A stretch of DNA of 64,000 bases from Kumtagia sp052180275 (lineage in GTDB: Bacteria > Pseudomonadota > Alphaproteobacteria > Rhizobiales > Rhizobiaceae), in contig NZ_CP197465.1 in the NCBI RefSeq assembly GCF_052180275.1, forward strand, positions 6,758,001 through 6,822,000, read 5' to 3'. The notes beneath the pieces are model-generated. The model worked only from the letters and a program-made list of their open reading frames with translations. It searched no databases and was not told where the DNA came from. Numbering within the stretch: the first letter of the stretch is position 1; every line of letters begins with the position of its first letter. A program made the translations under genes and the position numbers. This document shows, piece by piece, positions 42,775 through 52,491 of this stretch.

Positions 42775-44436
42775 TCAGTTGTCGGCGCTGGCCATGCGAC
42801 GGCCCTTGATTGCCTTTTCCAGCCAGCCGATCTCCATCTCCGGCACGGAGGACAAAAGCAAGTCGGTGTAGGCGTCGAAGGGTGGCGTCAGCACCTGGCT
42901 CTTCGGGCCGTAGCGGACCACCTCGCCGCGATACATCACCGCGATCGAGTCGGCGATTGACTTCACCGTCGCGAGGTCGTGGGTGATGAACAGGTAGGCG
43001 ACTTCCTCCTCCTTCTGCAGTTCGAGCAAGAGCTTCAAAATGCCGTTCGCCACCAGCGGGTCGAGCGCGGACGTGACCTCGTCGCAGATGATCAGTTTCG
43101 GCTTGGCCGCCAGCGAGCGGGCGATGCAGACGCGCTGCTTCTGGCCGCCGGACAGTTCGGCAGGGTAGCGGTCGACAAAACCCTTTCCCATCTCGATCTT
43201 GTCGAGCAGTTCGGCAACCTTGGCGTCGCGTTCGCGCCCGCGCATGCCGAAATAGAACTCAAGCGGACGGCCGATGATGGTGCCTACCGTCTGACGCGGG
43301 TTCATCGCCACGTCGGCCATCTGGTAGATCATCTGCAACTGCCTGAGATCCTCCTTCGGCCGGTCGGCCAGCCGGTTGGCGAGCGCGCGGCCGGCGAAGG
43401 TGACCGACCCCTGCTCGGGCGGCAGCAGGCCGGTGATGGCGCGCGCCAGCGTCGATTTGCCGGAGCCGGATTCGCCGACCACGGCAAGAGTCTGCCCTGG
43501 AAAGATGTCGACCGAGACGTTTTTCAGCACCTTGACCTTGCCGCCGCCATAGGAGGCAGTGACGTTCTTCACCGACAGGAACGGCGTGACGCCCGGCTTC
43601 TGCTCCTGATGCGCGATCTCGTGTACCGAGACCAGCGCGTTGGTGTATTCCTGCCGCGGCTCCTTGATGATCTGCCGCGTGCCGCCCCACTCGACCAGCC
43701 GGCCGTGGCGCAACACCATGATCTCATCCGACACCTGCGCCACCACCGCAAGGTCGTGGGTGATGTAGAGCGCCGCGACGCCTGTGTCATGGATGGCGTC
43801 CTTGATCGCCGCCAGCACGTCGATCTGCGTGGTCACGTCCAGCGCCGTCGTCGGCTCGTCGAAGACGATCAGGTCCGGCTCCGAACACAGCGCCATCGCC
43901 GTCATCACGCGCTGCAGCTGCCCGCCCGACACCTGGTGCGGATAGCGCTCGCCGATGGTCTCGGGGTTCGGCAGGCTGAGCTTCTTGAACAGCGCAATGG
44001 CCCGCTTCTCGGCCTCCGCGCGGTTCGCCACGCCGTGCAGCAGCGAAGCTTCGACCACCTGGTCCATCAGCCGGTGCGCCGGGTTGAAGGAGGCGGCGGC
44101 CGATTGCGCGACGTAGCAGACCTCGCGGCCGCGTAGCTTGCGCAGCCCGCCCAATCCGCCCTTCAATATGTCTCGGCCATTCAAAACCACCTCGCCGCCG
44201 GTGATGCGCACCCCGCCGCGCCCAAAACCCATGGACGACAGGCCGATGGTCGATTTTCCCGCGCCGGATTCGCCGATCAGCCCCAGCACCTTGCCGCGCT
44301 GCAACGTCAGCGAAACGTCATGCACCAGCGTGATTGTCTTCGGCGGTTCGCCGGGCGGAAACACCTTTGCCTCGATCCGCAGGTTGCGGATGTCGAGCAG
44401 CGTGTCCGACTTCGCGGTCTTCGCAGCCACGGCCAT
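42775..44436 (-). CDS. Oligopeptide-type ABC transporter, fused double ATP-binding protein
   Basis: 553 residues carrying DppD-like and DppF-like ATPases in one chain. First domain: Walker A GESGAGKS (55-62), signature VSGGQ (169-173), FDEPTTALD. Second domain, from about residue 285: GESGSGKST, LSGGQKQRV, ICDEVTSALD (Val instead of the usual Pro after DE). It overlaps the preceding permease stop by one base. Substrate unknown. Confidence 0.87.
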   Translation of the reverse strand: MAVAAKTAKSDTLLDIRNLRIEAKVFPPGEPPKTITLVHDVSLTLQRGKVLGLIGESGAGKSTIGLSSMGFGRGGVRITGGEVVLNGRDILKGGLGGLRKLRGREVCYVAQSAAASFNPAHRLMDQVVEASLLHGVANRAEAEKRAIALFKKLSLPNPETIGERYPHQVSGGQLQRVMTAMALCSEPDLIVFDEPTTALDVTTQIDVLAAIKDAIHDTGVAALYITHDLAVVAQVSDEIMVLRHGRLVEWGGTRQIIKEPRQEYTNALVSVHEIAHQEQKPGVTPFLSVKNVTASYGGGKVKVLKNVSVDIFPGQTLAVVGESGSGKSTLARAITGLLPPEQGSVTFAGRALANRLADRPKEDLRQLQMIYQMADVAMNPRQTVGTIIGRPLEFYFGMRGRERDAKVAELLDKIEMGKGFVDRYPAELSGGQKQRVCIARSLAAKPKLIICDEVTSALDPLVANGILKLLLELQKEEEVAYLFITHDLATVKSIADSIAVMYRGEVVRYGPKSQVLTPPFDAYTDLLLSSVPEMEIGWLEKAIKGRRMASADN

Positions 44437-45254
44437 TAGCTGCGCCCTCCCTTGAGACTGGAAGTACGGTTCAGCACCCAGTCGGCCACCAGATTGACCG
44501 AGATGGCCAGGATGGCGATCGCGGCGGCGGGGATCAGTGCGGCACCGATCCCGAAGACGATGCCGTCCTTGTTGTCCTTGACCATGCCGCCCCAATCCGA
44601 TTCCGGCGGCTGCACGCCGAGGCCGAGGAACGACAGCGCCGACAGGAACAGCACCGCGTAGATGAAGCGCAGCCCGAGTTCCGAGATCAGCGGCGACAGC
44701 GCGTTGGGCAGGATTTCCCTGAGCACGATCCAGCGGGTGCCTTCGCCGCGCAGCCGCGCCGCCTCGACATAGTCCATGATGTTGATGTCGACGGCGACGG
44801 CACGCGCCAGGCGATAGACGCGGGTGGCGTCCAGGATGCCCATGACCAGGATCAGCACGGCGACCGTGCGGGGAAGAACCGACAGGACCACGAGCGCGAA
44901 GATCAGGGTGGGGATCGCCATCAGCAGGTCGACGAAGCGCGAGACGACCGTGTCGAACCAGCCGCCCAGCACCGCCGCCATGAAGCCGAGCACGGAACCC
45001 AGCGTGAAAGACAGCGCCGTGGCCAGAATGGCGATAATGATGGTGGTACGCGCGCCGAAGATCACACGGGTCAGCAGGTCGCGGCCAATGTTGTCGGTGC
45101 CGAGCCAATGGGCCGCGGAGGAAGGCTCCCAGACCTGCCCGACGATCTCGGTGTTCGAGTAGGGGGAAATCCACGGAGCGAATGCCGCCGCGAACAGGAA
45201 AATCCCGGTGAGGACCAGTCCGAGCAGCGCAGTGAAGGGAATGTTTCTCAACAT
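44436..45254 (-). CDS. Oligopeptide-type ABC transporter, permease (DppC-like)
   Basis: 272 residues. An N-terminal membrane segment, the DppC-type LGTDNIGRDLLTRVIFGART entry motif and an EAA loop (YVEAARLRGEGTRWIVLREILPNA) identify it. It is 7 bp downstream of the DppB-like gene. Confidence 0.87.
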   Translation of the reverse strand: MLRNIPFTALLGLVLTGIFLFAAAFAPWISPYSNTEIVGQVWEPSSAAHWLGTDNIGRDLLTRVIFGARTTIIIAILATALSFTLGSVLGFMAAVLGGWFDTVVSRFVDLLMAIPTLIFALVVLSVLPRTVAVLILVMGILDATRVYRLARAVAVDINIMDYVEAARLRGEGTRWIVLREILPNALSPLISELGLRFIYAVLFLSALSFLGLGVQPPESDWGGMVKDNKDGIVFGIGAALIPAAAIAILAISVNLVADWVLNRTSSLKGGRS

Positions 45255-45261
45255 GGTCGCC

Positions 45262-46221
45262 TCACTTCGGATGCCGCAGACGGGGATTGGCGAGTATGCC
45301 GGCGATGTCGGCGATGATGTTCAGGCTGATGTAGACCGCCGCGAAGATCAGGCCGACGGCCTGCACGACCGGAACGTCGCGCTTGGTGACGTGGTCGACC
45401 AGATACTGGCCCATGCCGGGATAAACGAAGATGATCTCGATGACGACGACGCCGACCACCAGATAGGCGAGGTTCAGCATGACCACGTTGATCACCGGCG
45501 CGATTGCGTTCGGAAAAGCGTGCTTGCGGATGATCTCGAACGCGCCCAGCCCCTTGAGCTCGGCCGTCTCGATATAGGGCGACTGCATGACGTTGAGGAT
45601 CGCCGCCCGCGTCATCCGCATCATATGCGCCAGCACAACGAGGGTCAGCGAAGCGGCGGGCAGCACCACTGCCTGCAGCCGGTCCATGAAAGGCATGCCG
45701 TCATAGACGGTGGAGATGCCGGGGAACCATTGCAGCTTCACGGCGAAGACGAACACCAGCACGTAGCCGATGAAGAATTCCGGAAACGACGTCGACGCCA
45801 GCGCAATGCCGGAGATCAGCTTGTCGACAAAACCGTTGCGATAGCGGACAGCCGTCAGGCCGAGGATGATGGCGAGCGGCACCGAGACGATTGCGGCGCA
45901 GAGAGCGAGGAACAGCGTGTTCTTGAGGCGCGGCCAGATCGAGGTGCCGATATCCTGTCCGCTCGATAGTGCGGTGCCGAGATCGCCGGTCAGCACGCCG
46001 CCCAGCCAGCGGAAATATCTGATATAGGCCGGGTCGTTGAGGCCGAGCGATTGCCGGAGGTTCTCAAGCGCCTCGGGCGTCGCCGACTGGCCCAGGATGG
46101 ATTGCGCGACGTCGCCGGGCAGGATCTGCGTGCCGGCGAAGATCAGGACCGAAACGGCCAAAAGCAGAAGGATGCCCAGCGCGACGCGCTGGGCAATAAG
46201 CTTCACGATGGGTGAGGACAT
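45262..46221 (-). CDS. Oligopeptide-type ABC transporter, permease (DppB-like)
   Basis: 319 residues with an N-terminal helix, the conserved DppB periplasmic region (PGDVAQSILGQSATPEALENLRQSLGL) and five more hydrophobic segments. It follows the binding-protein gene by 16 bp. Confidence 0.87.
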   Translation of the reverse strand: MSSPIVKLIAQRVALGILLLLAVSVLIFAGTQILPGDVAQSILGQSATPEALENLRQSLGLNDPAYIRYFRWLGGVLTGDLGTALSSGQDIGTSIWPRLKNTLFLALCAAIVSVPLAIILGLTAVRYRNGFVDKLISGIALASTSFPEFFIGYVLVFVFAVKLQWFPGISTVYDGMPFMDRLQAVVLPAASLTLVVLAHMMRMTRAAILNVMQSPYIETAELKGLGAFEIIRKHAFPNAIAPVINVVMLNLAYLVVGVVVIEIIFVYPGMGQYLVDHVTKRDVPVVQAVGLIFAAVYISLNIIADIAGILANPRLRHPK

Positions 46222-46237
46222 CTCCGCAAGGCCGAAC

Positions 46238-47821
46238 TCAAGCGTTCAGCCAGCACTTGGACAGCGCGTAGCCGCCCATCATCTCCTGGTTTCCATCAGG
46301 CATCCAGCCGCCGACATTCGGGCCGGTGGCGTCGATGAAATCGTTGAACATCGGCGTGATCACGCCGCCTTCCATGTTCACCATCGTGCCCATGTCGGCA
46401 TAGATCTTCTTGCGCTTCTCGGTGTCCAGCTCGCCGCGGGCGGCGAAGAGCATCTTGTCGAAGTCCTCGCGCTGGAAGCGGGTGTCGTTCCAGTCGGCCT
46501 TGGAATAGTAGGCAGTGGAATACATCTGGTCCTGCGTCGGCCGCCCGCCCCAGTAGGAGGCGGAGAAGGGCTGCTTGTTCCACACTTCCGACCAGTAGCC
46601 GTCGCCCGGCTCGCGCTTGATCTCCAGCGTGATGCCGCATTTGGCCGCGCTCTGCTGGTAGAGCTGAGCGGCGTCCACCGCGCCGGGGAAGGCGACGTCC
46701 GAGGTACGCAGCAGCACCGAGCCGCTGTGGCCCGACTTCTTGTAGTGCTCGGCCGCCTTTTCCGGATCGAACTTGCGCTGTTCCATCTCGGTGTACAGCG
46801 GATAAGCCTTGTTGATCGGCGTGTCGTCGCCGACCGAGCCGAAGCCGAACAGGATTTTCTGCACCAGTTCCTCGCGGTCGAGCGCGTATTTCAGCGCCAG
46901 CCTGAGGTCGTTGTTGTCGAACGGCGCGGCGTTGCAATGGGCGATGAAGACATAATGGCCCTTGCCCGCAACGTTCTGGATGGTGACGCCGGGCACGCGC
47001 TTGATCAGATCGACGATCTTCGGCTCGACGCGGTTGATCATGTTGACCTGTCCGCCCTGAAGGGCGGCGGTTCGGGCGGTCGGGTCGTTGATGACGATGA
47101 TCTCGATCTGGTCGGCGAAGCCGCGGTCGTCGCGCCAGTATCCGGCGAATTTCTCGCCGCCGAGCCGCACGCCGGGCTCGTTGGTCGCCACCTTGTACGG
47201 CCCGGTGCCGATGCCTTCGGTCGGGTTGTCCTTGCCGCCGTTCGGCTGGATCATCAGGTGATAGTCGTCCATCAGGAACGGCAGGTCGGCATTGGCTTCC
47301 TTCAGCGTGAACACCACCGTGTCGCCGTCGGCCTTGACGTTGTCGATGCCGCCCATGAGGCCGAGCGCGCCAGACTTGGAGTTGGCATCCGAATGCCGCT
47401 CCATCGTGGCGACCACGTCGGCAGGCGCCATTTCCTTGCCGTTGTGGAACTGCACGCCCTTGCGGATCTTGAAGGTCCATTTCTTACCGTCGTCGGAGGC
47501 GCCCCATTCGGTTGCGAGCGCCGGCTGCAGCACGCCGGTGGCGTCGATCTGCACGAGCTGCTCGCCCCACTGGCGGCCAAAGAAATACGGCACCTGACTG
47601 GACCAGCTCGCCGGGTCGAGGCTGTCGGTGGCAGCACCGCCCTGCATGCCGGCCTTGAGCACACCGCCCTTGACCGGCGTCTGCGCCTTGGCGGCGGACG
47701 ACAGCAGCGAATTCGCGAAGGTCGCGGTGACGCCAAGCGCTGCAGCCCGGCCCAGAAAATCGCGCCGGCTAAGTTTTCCGCCAATGACTGTGCGGCTCAG
47801 GAAGTCCAGTTCATTCGACAT
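46238..47821 (-). CDS. Oligopeptide-type ABC transporter, substrate-binding protein (Tat signal)
   Basis: Family 5 extracellular binding protein, 527 residues. The leader has a twin-arginine motif (SRRDFLGRAAALG, Arg19-Arg20), so export is probably by Tat. Family segments include WTFKIRKGVQFHNGKEMAPADVVATMERH and KYALDREELVQKILFG. First gene of the operon with its permeases, ATPase and the phosphodiesterase-like gene. The substrate may be a peptide or another polar compound. Confidence 0.87.
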   Translation of the reverse strand: MSNELDFLSRTVIGGKLSRRDFLGRAAALGVTATFANSLLSSAAKAQTPVKGGVLKAGMQGGAATDSLDPASWSSQVPYFFGRQWGEQLVQIDATGVLQPALATEWGASDDGKKWTFKIRKGVQFHNGKEMAPADVVATMERHSDANSKSGALGLMGGIDNVKADGDTVVFTLKEANADLPFLMDDYHLMIQPNGGKDNPTEGIGTGPYKVATNEPGVRLGGEKFAGYWRDDRGFADQIEIIVINDPTARTAALQGGQVNMINRVEPKIVDLIKRVPGVTIQNVAGKGHYVFIAHCNAAPFDNNDLRLALKYALDREELVQKILFGFGSVGDDTPINKAYPLYTEMEQRKFDPEKAAEHYKKSGHSGSVLLRTSDVAFPGAVDAAQLYQQSAAKCGITLEIKREPGDGYWSEVWNKQPFSASYWGGRPTQDQMYSTAYYSKADWNDTRFQREDFDKMLFAARGELDTEKRKKIYADMGTMVNMEGGVITPMFNDFIDATGPNVGGWMPDGNQEMMGGYALSKCWLNA

Positions 47822-47969
47822 TCAGTGTTCCTCACTCGGCTGGTTCGACCGTGGTTTTTATAATTTTCGTTGTGAGGATATGACCGCATGCGACGGAAAG
47901 GGACAAGACGATTTGCGACATGACGTGGCGTAAATTGCAATACACCGCTGGCCCAAAGCGCAAATCGGT

Positions 47970-49973
47970 TTAAATGTGATCGCGCGGCACCTCCTCGCGA
48001 AAATCCTTTTCATACACCAGCACATCATCCTCATACGCTTCGATCCGGCCGGTCAGGTGGAAGCTCGTGGCGTCCGAGCGCATGGCTGAGAAGGTTTCGG
48101 TGCGCAGCGACCAGCCGTCGCGCTTGTGAACGGCGGTCCAGTGCGTCACGCCGCGCGCCGACAGCGGGTCGGCCGGATGGATGGTCCATCGCTCGCGCGC
48201 GACGCCGCCATGGATCAGCCCGTGGTCGGCGTCACGGGTCTCGCCGAAATCATCGACGATGGCCAGCGTCACCGCGCCCGTCTTGTCGTCGCGCTCGACG
48301 TTGCGGCTGTTGCTCGACGGCCGGATGGTCTGCGTGTTCCATGGCCGCGCCGCTTCGGGTTCCTCGAACCGTGCCTCGTCACCGTTGCCGCTCTGCCGCT
48401 CGGGCATGTCTATGCTGCCCGTCAGAATGTTCAGCGTCACGGGCACCGGCGAGGGCCATACCAACGGCCAATAGCTGGAGGACACCGCGACACGCAGCGT
48501 ATGGCCGGCCGGGACCTGATAAGCGATATCGTCGAGCTTGAAGGCGACGGTCATCGGCAGCGTCGGGTTGATCGGCTTTGGCGTGTCGTGCCCGTCGCGG
48601 TGGCAGAGATTGAAGACGCCATAGGTGATGCGCGTCGACGATGCGTCCGGATGGACGTCGCAGAGCCGCACCACCACCATGGCGGCCGGCCTGTCGGCGA
48701 ACAGCGTGAGCCGCACCACCGGCGCACCGACGATGTCGATGGAAGCGTCGAGCCGCAGGTCGAAGCAGGCGGATTTCGCGTCGTCTTCACGCTGGTTGCC
48801 CGGCATCTCCGGCCCGAGCCAGATCGCGCAATATTCGCCGCCATCCATGCCGCAATCCTGTGGCGATTTGATTTTCGCGTTGACAACCTTGGCCGGTCCC
48901 TCCGAAAGTTTTCCACCGGCAGCGAGGCTGAACGTCCGGGTTGCGATGCCGGGCGACGGCCATTGGTGTTCGGCGATCCAGCGACCGGGCCGCTCCTCGT
49001 ACCAGTCGCGCGGCGGCACAGAATCCATCAAATAGAGCCGCATCGCGGGATCGTTCTCGACGCCGGTTTCTTTCCCCTTCAGCCAGAAATCCCACCAGCG
49101 CAATGCTTCCTGCAGGAAGCCGATCGCCGGCTTCGGTACGGCGAAATGCGGATATTTGTGGATCCACGGGCCAATGATTCCTTTGGTCGGCCCGCCTATG
49201 CCCTCGACGAGGCGCGCCACCGCGTTCTTGTAACCGTCGCCCCAACCGCCGACGGCCAGCGTCGCCGCCTTGATTTTTGAAAAATCCTCGCAGACCGAAC
49301 CGCGCTTCCAGTAGTCGTCACGCCGCTGGTGGCGCAGCCATACTGCCGGCAGGAACGGCTCGTTCTCCAGCCGTTCCAGCCACATCTCCTTCCAGCTATC
49401 GCCGACGATCGCCGGATCGGGCGAGCGCGAGGAGTAGGACAGCATTGTCGAGCCCCAGCCGAGATTCTCGTTGAGCAGCAGGCCGCCCTTGTAGTGGATG
49501 TCGTCGGCGTAGCGGTCGTCGGTGGAGCAGAGCGTGATGATCGCCTTCAGCGCCTCCGGCTGCTTGGCCGCCACCTGCAGCGCGTTGAACCCGCCCCAGG
49601 AAATGCCCATCATGCCGACCTTGCCGTTGCACCAGGGCTGCGAGGCCGCCCAGGCGATGACGGCCACCGCGTCTTCCAGTTCCTGCTCGGTATATTCGTC
49701 CTCCATCAGCCCTTCGGAATCGCCGTTTCCCCGCATGTCGACGCGGATCGAGGCGTAGCCGTGGCCGGCGAAATAGGGATGGGTGAGCGAATCGCGCGCC
49801 GTCGTGCCGTCGCGCTTGCGATAGGGCAGATGTTCGAGGATCGCTGGAACCGGATCGTTTTCCGCATCCGCAGGCAGCCAGATGCGCGCCGAGAGCACGC
49901 AGCCGTCCGGCATCTCGATGCCGACATCCGGGTTCTCGACGATCTTTCGCGGAAACTGGGTGACGGTCTTCAT
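47970..49973 (-). CDS. CocE/NonD family serine hydrolase
   Basis: 667 residues. An alpha/beta-hydrolase domain with nucleophile motif GISWGG comes first, then a PepX C-terminal-like jelly-roll domain (YSSYWPL... region). The family includes cocaine esterase, X-Pro dipeptidyl peptidases and glutaryl-acylases, all acting on acyl esters or amides. No signal peptide. About 150 bp upstream of the ABC operon on the same strand; it could process the imported substrate, but this is inference. Confidence 0.82.
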   Translation of the reverse strand: MKTVTQFPRKIVENPDVGIEMPDGCVLSARIWLPADAENDPVPAILEHLPYRKRDGTTARDSLTHPYFAGHGYASIRVDMRGNGDSEGLMEDEYTEQELEDAVAVIAWAASQPWCNGKVGMMGISWGGFNALQVAAKQPEALKAIITLCSTDDRYADDIHYKGGLLLNENLGWGSTMLSYSSRSPDPAIVGDSWKEMWLERLENEPFLPAVWLRHQRRDDYWKRGSVCEDFSKIKAATLAVGGWGDGYKNAVARLVEGIGGPTKGIIGPWIHKYPHFAVPKPAIGFLQEALRWWDFWLKGKETGVENDPAMRLYLMDSVPPRDWYEERPGRWIAEHQWPSPGIATRTFSLAAGGKLSEGPAKVVNAKIKSPQDCGMDGGEYCAIWLGPEMPGNQREDDAKSACFDLRLDASIDIVGAPVVRLTLFADRPAAMVVVRLCDVHPDASSTRITYGVFNLCHRDGHDTPKPINPTLPMTVAFKLDDIAYQVPAGHTLRVAVSSSYWPLVWPSPVPVTLNILTGSIDMPERQSGNGDEARFEEPEAARPWNTQTIRPSSNSRNVERDDKTGAVTLAIVDDFGETRDADHGLIHGGVARERWTIHPADPLSARGVTHWTAVHKRDGWSLRTETFSAMRSDATSFHLTGRIEAYEDDVLVYEKDFREEVPRDHI

Positions 49974-50222
49974 CGGCGGTTCCCCTTGGTTCGGCGAAGC
50001 CTATCGCCGTCGCGGGGAAATGTCTGCCCCGGCGCTCAACCGGGCCAGTCTCGCCGCCCGGGCGCAGACGCGGCCCCGACAATGCGACCAGAACTGTCGC
50101 GCGCGCGGCCAACCGGGGCCAATCGGCGGGCCGCCACTGCCCACGAGGCCGGCCGGCCGGCCGTGGGGTCCGTGGCCGTCATGACGGTCAGTGCCGGAGG
50201 GTCTGCGACTTGGCAACCTGTA
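49974..50222. other. Intergenic region with short palindrome
   Basis: 249 bp between the LLM gene and the CocE-type gene, very GC-rich. CCGTCATGACGG (50176-50187) is a perfect 12-bp palindrome near the LLM stop and could be a hairpin. No gene is supported. Confidence 0.4.
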
Positions 50223-51323
50223 TCAGGACTTTCCGATCGCCGCGCGGACCTTCGGCATGACCTGCTCGGCCATCAGCACCATCGAGCGTTTGGCGAGGTC
50301 GCCATCCACCCAGTCCATCCCGGCATAGACGATCTCGCCGAAGTCTCCGGTCGTCTCGCGCAGCGCCAGGATCTGGTCGACGACGCTGTCGACCGTGCCG
50401 TGGATGACGAGTTGGTCCATGACGCCGTCCAGCGTCACTTCGCTGTCCGGCTGGTCCTTGTCCTCCTTCATGACGAAGAGCCGCTTGCTGCGGTGCAGCT
50501 TCGCCAGGATCTGGCGATAATAGGCGAGATAAGGGCTGTTGGCGTCGTGCCGGCCGTAGCTGGCAGCCGTCTTGTCGTCGTCGGCCACGAATATGGTCCG
50601 TGCAACGCGCCAGTCTTTCGGATCGGCGACCTCGCCGACGGACGCCTTGCCCTCGGCATAATTCGCCCAATGGCTCGGCAGCCATTTGGACAGCAGGAAG
50701 TTGGCGGAAAGCGGATGGAAGTCGCGCTTTCCCATCGCCACCACGCCTTGCGAGAACGGCGCCAGCACCGTGCCGACAATTTCGGGGCGGGGCGACTGGT
50801 AGGGTTTCGCCAGATGGCCGACGCCAAGTTCGGGGGCGCTGGTGCGCGCCGTCGACACCTTGAAGCGGTTGTCCGGCAGGTCGATGTCGTAGGGCGCGTC
50901 GCGCTTCCAGATTTCGAGGATGACGTCGATCGCCTCCGCGAACATCTTGTTGCGGTCCTGGTCGAGGATGCCCAGCGCCTCGGCGTCGGAGGTCAGCGCA
51001 CCGGGGCTGATGCCGAAAATGAAACGGCCCTCGGCGATATGGTCGAGCATCGCCGCGTGCGAGGCGATCAGCACCGGATGCGCGTGCGAGAGGTTGGAGG
51101 TTCCCGTCGCCAGCTTTATCGTCCTGGTGTCGCTGACCAGCGTGGCCAGGAACAGCATGCTGCTGGTGATGGTCTCCGACCGGTCGGTCAGGTGCTCGCC
51201 GATGAAGGCGTCGTGGAAACCGAGCTTGTCGGCAAGGATGACGGTCTCGCGATCCTCCTTCAGCGTCTGCGTCCAGTTCCTGTGCATGCCATGCACCGGC
51301 ATGGTGAAATATCCGAGTCGCAT
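50223..51323 (-). CDS. LLM-class flavin-dependent monooxygenase
   Basis: Luciferase-like TIM-barrel flavoprotein, 366 residues. MRLGYFTMPVHG opens the first strand, and GEHLTDRSETITSSMLFLA and ATGTSNLSHAHPVLIASHAAMLDH are typical of the limonene-monooxygenase-like branch. It would need reduced FMN from a flavin reductase; a candidate is encoded at 55912-56430. ATG 51323 is chosen because GGAG is 6 nt upstream; the adjacent ATG at 51326 is too close. Substrate unknown. Confidence 0.82.
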   Translation of the reverse strand: MRLGYFTMPVHGMHRNWTQTLKEDRETVILADKLGFHDAFIGEHLTDRSETITSSMLFLATLVSDTRTIKLATGTSNLSHAHPVLIASHAAMLDHIAEGRFIFGISPGALTSDAEALGILDQDRNKMFAEAIDVILEIWKRDAPYDIDLPDNRFKVSTARTSAPELGVGHLAKPYQSPRPEIVGTVLAPFSQGVVAMGKRDFHPLSANFLLSKWLPSHWANYAEGKASVGEVADPKDWRVARTIFVADDDKTAASYGRHDANSPYLAYYRQILAKLHRSKRLFVMKEDKDQPDSEVTLDGVMDQLVIHGTVDSVVDQILALRETTGDFGEIVYAGMDWVDGDLAKRSMVLMAEQVMPKVRAAIGKS

Positions 51324-51656
51324 CATCGTCTCCGAAGAAAGTTCGTCATGTTCGTGTCGGGATGCGCCGGGCGCCGATGTTCGGCGAAAATGCGCTCCGA
51401 CAACCGTCATTTGCTGTTGCCGGATATTCGCACCGCAGGGTTGCGACAGGAATATCCGAAGGTAGAAAAACCTCGTTTACATCATGTCCGAAATCAGGCC
51501 GGGCAAAAGGAAATATTGTCTCGGAGTTTTGGACATAAATTTCCCGTTCGAAGCGAATCCATCCCGGAGTTGCTTCGGCGGTATTTTGGTGTTCTGCATA
51601 TCGACCGCGGTAGGTGGCGCGTCTTCGCTCAACCGCCGCGGTTATTCGCTAGAAAT
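51324..51656. other. Intergenic control region upstream of the LLM gene
   Basis: 333 bp without a gene. CGGATATTC (51421-51429) and GAATATCCG (51450-51458) form perfect 9-bp inverted arms, a likely operator. A looser pair, ATGTCCGAAA (about 51485) and TTTTGGACAT (about 51528), follows. Both could control the LLM gene on the minus strand. Confidence 0.45.
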
Positions 51657-52391
51657 CTAGACGGAAGACCAGGTCCTCTGGCCGAGGAAAGGCGACCCCG
51701 GCGCATGCAGCGTCTGCGGCCCGATCGTCCAGAACGTCGCCGGATCTGTCCGGCGCTGCTCCTGGAAACCCTTCCACAGGTCGGCGCGCGCTTCCGGCGA
51801 GGTGAACTCGTAGAGGATGCAGTGTTTGCCCCAGCCGGCAACGCACATCAGCTTGCGCGTCCGCACGCAGCCCGGGCTCGCGGCCATTTCTGCGAGGCGA
51901 CGCTGCGCATACCAGCGGCCGGCGTCGAAATCCTCCTGCGGCGTGCGCATGGAGAAATTGCCGCAGCGGATCGCCAGCGCCGGCACGTCGGGTCCCTCCG
52001 GAGGCGCGTCCGGCCCGATGACGCTTTCCTCCTCCAGCAGCACGGCATGGCGTGCATTGATGCGCTTGCCGAGCATTTCGGACGCACTGGGATAGGGCGC
52101 ATCGTTGCGGTCGAGGACGAGCGGATTGAGAAACCTGTGCGGGGAGTCCGCGCCGACCAGGACGAGGTATTCGCTTGCCGAACCTATGCCTTCCTTCGCC
52201 GCGTCGACCACCGTCTCGCCGAACACGCCCGTCTCGATCCCCTCGCCCGACTTGGAGGCGTAGCGCGCCACCCAATTGTAGCCGGGCTCGGCGGCCAGCG
52301 CCGGCAGGTACACCGTGCGTTCCCATTCGGCGAAGACGTCGCGGTCGGCGTCCGCCACGTCGTACCAGGTTGCCCAGATGCCTCGGCTCAT
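51657..52391 (-). CDS. Hypothetical protein, possible duplicated alpha+beta-barrel
   Basis: 244 residues; family not recognised. ATG 52391 follows AAGGAC. Trp/Arg-rich segments recur in both halves (WERTVYLPALAAEPGYNWVARYAS and RRLAEMAASPGCVRTRKLMC), reminiscent of duplicated dimeric alpha/beta-barrel (EthD-like) proteins that often sit beside oxidoreductases in catabolic clusters. It lies between the tctC-like and LLM genes on the same strand. Confidence 0.55.
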   Translation of the reverse strand: MSRGIWATWYDVADADRDVFAEWERTVYLPALAAEPGYNWVARYASKSGEGIETGVFGETVVDAAKEGIGSASEYLVLVGADSPHRFLNPLVLDRNDAPYPSASEMLGKRINARHAVLLEEESVIGPDAPPEGPDVPALAIRCGNFSMRTPQEDFDAGRWYAQRRLAEMAASPGCVRTRKLMCVAGWGKHCILYEFTSPEARADLWKGFQEQRRTDPATFWTIGPQTLHAPGSPFLGQRTWSSV

Positions 52392-52441
52392 TCTATTTTT
52401 GTCCTTGCAAGAATTTGCGGTGCGCATGCCGCGCCGGGTGC

Positions 52442-52464
52442 GGCTGCCGGGAGGCCCGGCAGCC
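52442..52464. terminator. Hairpin downstream of tctC
   Basis: GGCTGCCGGG (52442-52451) pairs with CCCGGCAGCC (52455-52464) around a 3-nt loop. It lies 28 bp after the tctC-like stop on the minus strand, with no T-run. Confidence 0.45.
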
Positions 52465-52491
52465 CGATGGTCATTGCCGTGAAGGCAAGCA

